In this document: positions 1 to 6,166 of the stretch, piece after piece
How positions within the stretch are numbered: the first letter of the stretch is position 1
How the letters are laid out: the number at the start of each line of letters is the position of its first letter
Assembly: GCA_900469615.1 (NCBI GenBank)
Contig: UBYA01000008.1
Span: 327,588 to 391,587 of the forward strand
From: Hyphomicrobiales bacterium
GTDB taxonomy: Bacteria > Pseudomonadota > Alphaproteobacteria > Rhizobiales > Rhizobiaceae
Reading direction: 5' to 3'
Length of the DNA: 64,000 nucleotides
Notes under the pieces: model-generated
Told to the model about the DNA's origin: nothing
Database searches by the model: none
The model's input: only the letters and a program-made list of their open reading frames with translations
Translations under genes and position numbers: made by a program

Positions 1-620
1 CCGGCAGCAACCTGCCGGATCGCCGCGCGCTGCTCGTGCGCTGGGGTTTTACGCCCTCCTGGGTGAAGGATCCGAATGAATTCCCGCTGCTGATCAACGC
101 GCGGGCGGAAACGGCGATCGGCAAGGCCTCTTTTCGCGCCGCCATGCGCCATCGACGCATCCTCGTTCCGGCATCCGGCTTTTACGAATGGCACCGCCCG
201 TCGAAGGAAAGCGGCGAGAAGCCGCAAGGCTATTGGATCCGCCCACGCAGCGGCGGCGTCATCGCCTTTGCCGGATTGATGGAAACATGGTCGTCGCCCG
301 ACGGTTCGGAAGTCGATACCGGCGCGATCCTGACGACGGCGGCCAACAGCGCCATTCGATCGATCCACGATCGCATGCCCGTCGTCATCAAGCCGAAAGA
401 TTTTGCCCGCTGGCTCGATTGCAAGACGCAGGAACCGCGCGATGTCCTCGATCTGATGGTGCCGGTCCAGGAGGACTTTTTCGAGGCTATCCCGGTTTCG
501 GATCGCGTCAACAAGGTCGCGAACATGGGGCCGGACGTACAGACGCCCGTAACGCTCGATCCGGTCAGGAAGCCGCCGAAGAAGCCCGACCCCGAGGATG
601 GCCAGCTGAGCCTTCTCTAA
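1..620 (+). CDS. SOS response-associated peptidase (YedK/HMCES family), 5' end outside window
   Basis: This gene encodes an SRAP-domain protein, the family that crosslinks to abasic sites in single-stranded DNA and shields them. The reading frame is open from base 3 through the window edge, so the N-terminus, including the catalytic Cys2 of the family, lies outside. Visible family residues are the Asn in INARAET (codon at base 96), the Glu in GFYEW (base 186) and the His in IHDRMPV (base 366), which match the family's active-site Asn, Glu and His. The C-terminus ends in a short Pro/Lys-rich tail. It converges on the small gene at 688-828. The family assignment is firm; only the N-terminal part is unseen. 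Confidence 0.93.
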   Translation, partial: GSNLPDRRALLVRWGFTPSWVKDPNEFPLLINARAETAIGKASFRAAMRHRRILVPASGFYEWHRPSKESGEKPQGYWIRPRSGGVIAFAGLMETWSSPDGSEVDTGAILTTAANSAIRSIHDRMPVVIKPKDFARWLDCKTQEPRDVLDLMVPVQEDFFEAIPVSDRVNKVANMGPDVQTPVTLDPVRKPPKKPDPEDGQLSLL

Positions 621-622
621 GC

Positions 623-640
623 GGCCGCCATTCGGCGGCC
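623..640. terminator. Hairpin between convergent genes
   Basis: A GC-rich inverted repeat, GGCCGCC-ATTC-GGCGGCC, begins just after the SOS peptidase stop. It lacks a clear T run, so it may only weakly terminate or may just stabilise the 3' end. Confidence 0.4.
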
Positions 641-687
641 AGCGACCGAACATGTTGCCGGCCTTCGCAATCGGCCGGACGGCAATC

Positions 688-828
688 TCAGGCGATCTTC
701 TTCTTGAGAGGCTTGGTCTTCAGCATCAGATGGGCAGCAAGAACGGCCTTCAGGCCCAGCGGACGATAATGCTTGCTGGGGTCGATCTTTGCCTGCGGTT
801 GTGCCGCCTGTTCTTTCTTCTGGGTCAT
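688..828 (-). CDS. Small conserved-looking basic protein, 46 aa
   Basis: A 46-codon ORF starts at an ATG preceded by a good ribosome binding site (GAGGAGTG about 4 bases upstream) and ends in TGA. The product begins MTQKKEQAAQPQAK, has a central HYRPLGLKAVLAAHLMLK segment that could form a short amphipathic helix, and ends in a KPLKKKIA basic tail. I do not assign a function. A longer ORF in another frame overlaps it (617-835), but that frame has an arginine-rich shadow composition and no matching ribosome binding site. The leader holds a perfect 7-bp hairpin and an upstream 6-bp inverted repeat, which suggests a regulated transcript. Confidence 0.6.
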   Translation of the reverse strand: MTQKKEQAAQPQAKIDPSKHYRPLGLKAVLAAHLMLKTKPLKKKIA

Positions 829-843
829 GTTTCACTCCTCACC

Positions 844-860
844 ATGCTCCCCCGGAGCAT
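844..860 (-). promoter_or_regulatory. Leader hairpin just upstream of the 46-aa ORF
   Basis: A perfect inverted repeat ATGCTCC-CCC-GGAGCAT with a three-base loop lies immediately upstream of the Shine-Dalgarno sequence of the small gene. In the mRNA it would form a stable hairpin at the edge of the ribosome binding site, so it may influence translation or mRNA stability. Confidence 0.4.
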
Positions 861-887
861 TTCCCGGCTCAATGTCGAGTAGTGCTT

Positions 888-908
888 TTTGTCGTAAATC
901 ATGACAAA
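888..908. promoter_or_regulatory. TTTGTC-N9-GACAAA inverted repeat, candidate operator
   Basis: Two perfect 6-bp arms separated by 9 bases sit about 60 bp upstream of the 46-aa ORF, in an A+T-rich patch. The size and spacing suit a dimeric regulator, but I do not recognise the site. The rest of the 829-1136 gap holds nothing else I can support. Confidence 0.3.
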
Positions 909-1136
909 TCGAAGGCGTTTTCCAATCAGCTTTTATGAACAACGACCATATTTCGAGAGATTAGCGCCGAATCCTCGTGTAGATTCCGCACTGCCACAAC
1001 GTTGGAATTCACTGAAAAGCCGGGTCGAAGCAGCCGCCAAATCAACCCGCAATCGAGCGCCATGTCCCTGATTGACAAGGGAGACCTGCAGACCAGCGGT
1101 TGCAGCGGCGCGACTGAAAGCCGATCGGAAAGCGGC

Positions 1137-1241
1137 TGGAGCAATTCCGGGAAAAGTGGATAGCGGTTTCCGTCCGGAATTGCGTGAAGACGAAAGTATG
1201 GAGCGCTTTCGCGATTCGAGGAAAAGCGGAGTCGCTCTAGA
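1137..1241. repeat. Composite palindromic extragenic repeat downstream of pssA
   Basis: Two palindromic units lie head to tail. The first (1137-1184) has arms GCAATTCCGG and CCGGAATTGC around a core with AAAAG and GCGGTTT. The second (about 1201-1241) runs from GGAGCGCTTTCGCG to GCTCTAG. This resembles intergenic repeats scattered through rhizobial chromosomes. The edge of the second unit contains the TAG stop codon of pssA. A second composite of the same layout follows the LysM gene at 6051-6166. Confidence 0.6.
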
Positions 1242-2097
1242 TATGCCGGCCGATATCGTCGTTGGAATCGTCCACATCCGGATCGCCGGGGCCGTTGATG
1301 GTGTAGGTGCCGTATTTTCTGGCCCAGGACCGCGCGCCAAGGGGCAGGGACAGAAGATAGATGACGACGGTCACGACCATGACATGCCATGTATAGCTCA
1401 TCAGCAGCGCCACGTAGACGACGATGCCGAGCATGATCGGCAGAACCAGATCGCGCCTGACCCGGCTGCTCTCCGATTTGCCGGACCAGACCGGCAGGCG
1501 GCTGACCAGCAGGAAAGCGATGAGGACCGTGTAGCCGGCGCCCCAATAGGCGAAGGTGCGGTCCGGCGTCAGGCCGAGAAAGCCGAGATAGACGGGCAGC
1601 AGCACCAGCATGGCGCCGGCGGGCGCGGGCACCCCGACGAAATATTCCGATTGCCAGGAAGCCTTGTGTTCGCGCTCGGCCATGACGTTGAAGCGGGCGA
1701 GCCTCAGCCCGGCGGCGATCGTGTAGATCAGAGCTGCAATCCAGCCAAGCGAACGGGCCTGGTCGAGCAGGAAGACGTAGACGACGAGCGCCGGCGCGAC
1801 GCCGAAATTGACGATATCGGCCAGCGAATCCATCTGTGCGCCGAATTTCGAGGTGGCCTTCATCAGCCGCGCCACGCGCCCGTCGATACCGTCGAGAAAG
1901 GCGGCGACCAGCACGGCGACGACGGCCAGCTCGTAGCGGTTTTCGAAAGCGAGACGAATGCCCGTCAGGCCCGCGCAGATCGCCAGCACGGTGATCATGT
2001 TGGGTACGATCAGCCGCAGGGGGATTTCCCGAAGGCGCGGTCCACGCGCTTCGTCGTTGGGCCCATGCGGCTCGAAAGGCGGAAAAGGCGTCTTCAT
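1237..2097 (-). CDS. pssA: CDP-diacylglycerol--serine O-phosphatidyltransferase
   Basis: This integral membrane enzyme condenses CDP-diacylglycerol with serine to give phosphatidylserine, the first committed step toward phosphatidylethanolamine. The 286-aa product carries the complete CDP-alcohol phosphotransferase signature DGx2ARx8Gx3Dx3D from Asp72 to Asp94 (DGRVAR, G86, D90, D94), followed by several hydrophobic helices. It lies 20 bp downstream of psd on the same strand, so the two successive enzymes are very probably one operon. Its TAG stop lies in the TCTAGA edge of the repeat downstream. The assignment is secure. Confidence 0.96.
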   Translation of the reverse strand: MKTPFPPFEPHGPNDEARGPRLREIPLRLIVPNMITVLAICAGLTGIRLAFENRYELAVVAVLVAAFLDGIDGRVARLMKATSKFGAQMDSLADIVNFGVAPALVVYVFLLDQARSLGWIAALIYTIAAGLRLARFNVMAEREHKASWQSEYFVGVPAPAGAMLVLLPVYLGFLGLTPDRTFAYWGAGYTVLIAFLLVSRLPVWSGKSESSRVRRDLVLPIMLGIVVYVALLMSYTWHVMVVTVVIYLLSLPLGARSWARKYGTYTINGPGDPDVDDSNDDIGRHI

Positions 2098-2117
2098 CTC
2101 GCTCGTGTTCCTAGAGT

Positions 2118-2816
2118 TCAGCTACGGCGGCTAACGGTCGGGCCCTTTGCCGAGCCGAATTCGGCAATGACGGTTTCGCCGGCGATCGCCCGCTGGCCGA
2201 TGGCAACCCGCGGAGACGCACCCTCGGGCAGGAAGATATCGAGGCGCGAACCGAAGCGGATCAGGCCGATGCGCTCGCCGGCGTCCAGCGGCTCGTTCGG
2301 GTTGACGAAGCAAAGGATGCGGCGGGCGACCAGGCCGGCGATCTGCACGACGCCGATTTCGCCGTGCTTGGTCTCGATGACGAGGCCGTTGCGCTCGTTC
2401 TGTTCGCTGGCCTTGTCGAGCTCGGCATTGAGGAAGCTGCCCTGGCGGTAGGCGATGTTGGTAATGCGGCCGCGCATCGGCGAGCGGTTCACATGGCAGT
2501 CGAACACGTTCATGAAGATCGAGATGCGCAGCATCGGCAGGCTGCCGAGATTGAGCTCCGCCGGTGGCGTCACCATCTGCACGCCTGAAACCTTGCCGTC
2601 TGCCGGCGATATCGCCAGATCGTCGTCCTGCGGCGTCATGCGCTCCGGGTCGCGGAAGAAATAGGCACACCAGAGCGTGAAGATCAGGCCGATCCAGAAC
2701 AGCGGCTTGAAGATCCAGCCCAGCACCAGCGACGCGACGAAGAAACCTGCAACGAAGGGATAGCCTTCCTTGTGCACCGGAACGATGACGTTGCGTACGC
2801 TGTTCAACAAGCTCAT
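2118..2816 (-). CDS. psd: Phosphatidylserine decarboxylase proenzyme
   Basis: This enzyme decarboxylates phosphatidylserine to phosphatidylethanolamine at the inner membrane. The 232-aa product is of the short bacterial type. It shows an N-terminal hydrophobic region (residues 20-55), the FFRDPER and SPADGKV motifs (54-76), a conserved [13 protein letters not shown] block, and RFGSR with the Gly189-Ser190 bond where self-cleavage would create the pyruvoyl cofactor. It is the first gene of a psd-pssA operon. A weak promoter-like pair, TTGCCT (2944-2949) and GTAATA (2921-2926) 17 bp apart on the minus strand, lies upstream. Confidence 0.96.
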   Translation of the reverse strand: MSLLNSVRNVIVPVHKEGYPFVAGFFVASLVLGWIFKPLFWIGLIFTLWCAYFFRDPERMTPQDDDLAISPADGKVSGVQMVTPPAELNLGSLPMLRISIFMNVFDCHVNRSPMRGRITNIAYRQGSFLNAELDKASEQNERNGLVIETKHGEIGVVQIAGLVARRILCFVNPNEPLDAGERIGLIRFGSRLDIFLPEGASPRVAIGQRAIAGETVIAEFGSAKGPTVSRRS

Positions 2817-3070
2817 CTATGGCCTACTCCGTTGGGGCAGCCTCACCGAAACCGGGTCGCGATCGCCGGACGAGATCATGCCAGTGAAAAGAACGAGAAC
2901 AAGATAAGCGGTCTTGCTCTTATTACCAGTCGACGGTGACTACAGGCAAACTCCGCCGCGGGCAATGCTTTCGCACACTCGCCCCCAGCGCAATCCGCAA
3001 GGTGGCAGGATGTCGATGAACGCTTGCATTGAAAAGTGCGGCCTTTGAAAACTCATGATTGCACAACGAA
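2817..3070. other. Intergenic region between psd and the acid phosphatase gene
   Basis: No ORF with coding character is seen here. It holds the likely psd promoter region (minus strand) described with that gene; the terminator of the upstream acid phosphatase gene follows at 3071-3092. Confidence 0.5.
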
Positions 3071-3092
3071 AAGGCCGCCGGGCGGCGGCCTT
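3071..3092 (-). terminator. Rho-independent terminator of the acid phosphatase gene
   Basis: The stem AAGGCCGCC...GGCGGCCTT is followed on the minus strand by a T-rich stretch (TTTTCGTTG), starting about 28 bases after the stop codon of the gene ending at 3120. Confidence 0.75.
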
Positions 3093-3119
3093 GCGTGTCT
3101 GCGACGATCGGGCGGAGGT

Positions 3120-3818
3120 TCAGAGGCCGAGAGCGGCGCGAAGCTCGGCCTTGGCGTCTTCATATTCGCTCTTGTAGTCGTCATGCGTCATGATGGTCTG
3201 CGCGATGACGGTGCCGGCGATGCGGCCGGCTTCGATATCGGAGGCATAGTGGATGCCGCCGACCACGCGGTTATGGCCGTATTCCCAGGCGCGAGCCATG
3301 ATGGCAGCGCGCTTTTCCGGCACCATGTTCGACAGCACGATGCCCATCAGCGTGCCGAGCGTGGTATGGCCGGACGGATAGGAGCCGGACTTGGAGAGCG
3401 GCACGATGGGCTTCACCAGATCGCTGTAGAGATGCGGACGCGGGCGCTTCCAGACATCCTTGGCCGGATCGACGACAGCGCCTTCGGTCTCGACGATGCG
3501 ATCGAAGAACGCCGAGAACTTCGGCAGGTTTTCCTTGGTGAATTTCGGATTGTCGACGACGTCGGAGAAGCGCCATACGTTCTCTTCCGCATCCGCGACG
3601 GCCCGGGCCGCCATCTCAGGCGTGCGTGTGACCTGGATCGTCAGGATTTCGGCGAGTTCGGCCTTCATCTGCATGGAATCATTGGCGGGTGGCGGCGGCA
3701 GGAGGTCGAGAAGATTGACCTCCCTGGCGTCGGTAAACGGCTTGGCGTCGTCGGCAAAGACCGGCGAGGCAAGACCGACGACCAGCAGCAGCGTTAAGGC
3801 TTTGGCAAAAGCGCGCAT
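3120..3818 (-). CDS. Periplasmic class A nonspecific acid phosphatase (PAP2 superfamily)
   Basis: This is a secreted phosphomonoesterase of the PhoN type. The 232-aa product starts with a Sec signal peptide (residues 1-22, probable cleavage after VFA). It carries all three PAP2 motifs: K120-x6-R127-P128, PSGH at 148-151 within the class A signature GSYPSGHTT, and R184-x5-H190-x3-D194 (NRVVGGIHYASD). The length fits class A enzymes. A GGGAG ribosome binding site precedes the ATG. It is transcribed alone, with its own terminator. Its natural substrate cannot be read from the sequence. Confidence 0.92.
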   Translation of the reverse strand: MRAFAKALTLLLVVGLASPVFADDAKPFTDAREVNLLDLLPPPPANDSMQMKAELAEILTIQVTRTPEMAARAVADAEENVWRFSDVVDNPKFTKENLPKFSAFFDRIVETEGAVVDPAKDVWKRPRPHLYSDLVKPIVPLSKSGSYPSGHTTLGTLMGIVLSNMVPEKRAAIMARAWEYGHNRVVGGIHYASDIEAGRIAGTVIAQTIMTHDDYKSEYEDAKAELRAALGL

Positions 3819-3952
3819 GTGGGGGCTCCCTTTGAATTCGGCCCCCTACCTAGCAAGCCGTCATCTCAGGCGCGTGACAACTGCCGGTGCATAATCGATG
3901 CGCCCCGACGCTTCCGAAAAGGGCCGGGAACGCCGCACCTCCCATGTTCGCG

Positions 3953-5839
3953 TCAGCTTGCCGGCGCCAGCCGGTTGACGACGCCGAGATCGTCGTTCTC
4001 CCGCACCTGCTTCAGATGCTCCTCGGCTTGCGTCGCCTCGCGCTGGCGGCTCCACATGGAGGCATAGAGCCCGTTCTGCGCCAGCAGGCCGGCATGCGTG
4101 CCGCGTTCGGCGATCACGCCGCTTTTCAGCACGATGATCTCGTCCGCGCCGATCACGGTCGAAAGCCGGTGGGCGATGACCAGCGTCGTGCGGTTCTTGG
4201 AAACGATGTCGAGGGCCGCCTGAATTTCGCGCTCGGTCGTCGTATCGAGCGCCGAGGTCGCCTCATCGAGGATCAGCACCGGCGGGGCTTTCAGAACGGT
4301 GCGGGCGATGGCAACGCGCTGCTTCTCGCCGCCCGACAATTTGAGGCCGCGTTCGCCGACCTTGGTGTCGAACCCCTCCGGCAGATGGCTGATGAACTCG
4401 CCGATCTGGGCGATTTCGGCCGCCGCCGTCACCTCGGCGTCGCTCGCATCCGGCCGTCCGTAGCGGATATTGTAGGCGATGGTGTCGTTGAAGAGCACGG
4501 TGTCCTGCGGCACCATGCCGATGACCTTGCGCAGGCTCTTCTGCGTCACGCTATGCAAATCCTGGCCATCGATGGTGATGGAGCCGCTCTGCACGTCGTA
4601 GAAGCGGTAGAGCAGGCGCGACAGCGTCGATTTTCCGGCGCCCGAAGGCCCGACAACGGCCACCGTCTTGCCCGCCGGCACTTCGAAGGAAATGCCCTTG
4701 AGGATCGGCCGTGCCGGATCGTAGGCGAAATGCACGTCCTTGAACGAGATCGCTCCCTTGTCGATGACAAGTTCCCTGGCGTCGGGTGCATCGACCACCT
4801 CGGGCTTGACTTCGAGCAAATCGAACATTTCTTCGATATCGGTCAGACCCTGGCGTATTTCGCGATAGACGAAACCGATGAAGTTCAGCGGCACCGAGAG
4901 TTGCAGCAGCATGGCGTTGATGAAGACGAAATCGCCGACCGTCTGGTGGCCGTTGAGGACCGACCAGCCGGAAATCACCATCATGACGGTCGTGCCGAGG
5001 CCGAAGATCACGCCCTGGCCGAAATTCAGCCAGCCGAGCGACGTCCAGACGCTGGTGGCGGCCTTCTCGTAGCGCGCCATCGACTGATCGAAGCGCTTGG
5101 CCTCCATTTCCTCGTTGCCGAAATATTTGACGGTTTCGAAGTTCAGGAGCGAATCGATCGCCTTCGTGTTGGCGTCGGTGTCGCTGTCGTTCATCGTCCG
5201 GCGGATGGAAATGCGCCAGTCGCTCGCCTTCACGGTGAACCAGATGTAGAGACAGACGGTGACGGCCGTGACGGCGAGATAGGAGAAGCCATAGCCGCGC
5301 CAGAAGATGATGGCGGTCAACAGGAATTCGATGAAGGTCGGAAACGTGTTGAGGATGGTGAAGCGGACAATGGTCTCGATGCCCTTGGTGCCGCGCTCGA
5401 TGATGCGCGAGAGACCGCCGGTCTTGCGCTCCAGATGGAAGCGCAGCGACAGTTCATGCATATGCACGAACGTCTTGTAGGCAAGTTGGCGCACCGCATA
5501 TTGGCCGACGCTGGCAAACAGCGCGTCGCGCAGCTGGTTGAGGCCGAGCTGGATCAGCCGCGTCAGGTTCGTGGCGACGATCAATGCGATGGCGCCCACC
5601 ATGAAGGCCGGCAGGATACCCTGCATGTCGAGCTTGCCGTTCAGCGCATCGACGGACCATTTGAAGAAATAGGGGACCAGCAGCAGCACGAATTTCGAAA
5701 CCAGCAGGAAGACCGTGGCCCAGACCACCCGCATCTTCAGGTCGAGGCGCCCGCCCGGCCACATATACGGCCAGAGATTGACCAGCGTATTCAATGGATT
5801 GCTGGAATCCGCCGATATGGTTTTCTTGCGGTCTGCCAT
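3953..5839 (-). CDS. Atm1/HMT1-type ABC exporter, fused permease and ATPase
   Basis: This half-transporter resembles the Atm1/HMT1 family, which exports glutathione-derived thiol or metal conjugates across the inner membrane. From the chosen start (ATG at 5839, with GGAG upstream) it is 628 aa. A six-helix transmembrane domain spans roughly residues 20-340 and a nucleotide-binding domain about 385-620. The latter has Walker [10 protein letters not shown], signature LSGGEKQR, Walker B LILDEATSALD and the switch His in IAHRLST. An in-frame TTG or ATG further upstream would add 28 residues without family character. An A+T-rich inverted repeat (5960-5983) lies in its promoter region. The substrate is inferred from the family only. 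Confidence 0.9.
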   Translation of the reverse strand: MADRKKTISADSSNPLNTLVNLWPYMWPGGRLDLKMRVVWATVFLLVSKFVLLLVPYFFKWSVDALNGKLDMQGILPAFMVGAIALIVATNLTRLIQLGLNQLRDALFASVGQYAVRQLAYKTFVHMHELSLRFHLERKTGGLSRIIERGTKGIETIVRFTILNTFPTFIEFLLTAIIFWRGYGFSYLAVTAVTVCLYIWFTVKASDWRISIRRTMNDSDTDANTKAIDSLLNFETVKYFGNEEMEAKRFDQSMARYEKAATSVWTSLGWLNFGQGVIFGLGTTVMMVISGWSVLNGHQTVGDFVFINAMLLQLSVPLNFIGFVYREIRQGLTDIEEMFDLLEVKPEVVDAPDARELVIDKGAISFKDVHFAYDPARPILKGISFEVPAGKTVAVVGPSGAGKSTLSRLLYRFYDVQSGSITIDGQDLHSVTQKSLRKVIGMVPQDTVLFNDTIAYNIRYGRPDASDAEVTAAAEIAQIGEFISHLPEGFDTKVGERGLKLSGGEKQRVAIARTVLKAPPVLILDEATSALDTTTEREIQAALDIVSKNRTTLVIAHRLSTVIGADEIIVLKSGVIAERGTHAGLLAQNGLYASMWSRQREATQAEEHLKQVRENDDLGVVNRLAPAS

Positions 5840-5959
5840 GTTCGTCTCCGGCGAAGAATTGAAACAGCCGGGCGCTGACAACCATTGCGCAGCCGGCTGG
5901 GAAGCCTTCGCGGGCAAGGGCATGGCCGGTGCGCGAAAGCGATGAGGGTCGCGCGACGC

Positions 5960-5983
5960 TTATACTATTTTTATCTCGTATAA
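5960..5983. promoter_or_regulatory. TTATAC-N12-GTATAA inverted repeat upstream of the Atm1-like gene
   Basis: Perfect 6-bp arms lie in a strikingly A+T-rich island about 120 bp upstream of the ABC exporter start. On the minus strand the left arm also reads as a -10-like GTATAA. It could be an operator overlapping the promoter; I do not recognise the binding protein. Confidence 0.35.
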
Positions 5984-5990
5984 AAGCATC

Positions 5991-6015
5991 GGCCGGACGT
6001 TGGTTGCGTCCGGCC
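5991..6015 (-). terminator. Hairpin with T run downstream of the LysM gene
   Basis: The stem GGCCGGACG...CGTCCGGCC is followed on the minus strand by GATGCTTTTATA. It lies between the LysM gene and the ABC exporter and is a plausible terminator for the former. Confidence 0.5.
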
Positions 6016-6050
6016 GCTGTCTATCATCATCGAGGATCGGCAATCAGCTT

Positions 6051-6166
6051 GGAGCACGATGCCGAAAAGGATGAGCGGCTTTCGGATGACATCGTGCCCT
6101 GCTGTTTTGCGTCCGGCATGGATTCAGATTTCAGATCGGTTCGACCTGAAATCATCCGATTCTAGA
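6051..6166. repeat. Composite palindromic extragenic repeat downstream of the LysM gene
   Basis: A palindromic unit with arms GCACGATG and CATCGTGC (6054-6097) and a core with GAAAAGG and GCGGCTTTCGG is followed by a second unit rich in TTTCAGAT / ACCTGAAATC and ending TTCTAGA. The layout matches the composite after pssA (1137-1241), and again the TAG stop codon of the upstream gene lies in the TCTAGA edge. The remainder of the 5840-6161 gap holds the inverted repeat and hairpin listed separately. Confidence 0.55.

Noticed and set aside
617..835. 72-aa minus-strand ORF
   Set aside because: The overlapping 46-codon frame (688-828) has the ribosome binding site and a more protein-like composition.
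926..1546. 206-aa minus-strand ORF running through the repeats into pssA
   Set aside because: It overlaps pssA in another frame and includes palindromic repeat DNA.
3887..5878. 663-aa plus-strand ORF opposite the ABC exporter
   Set aside because: It is a mirror of the ABC gene caused by high GC and codon bias, with His/Arg/Asp-rich shadow composition and no domain pattern.
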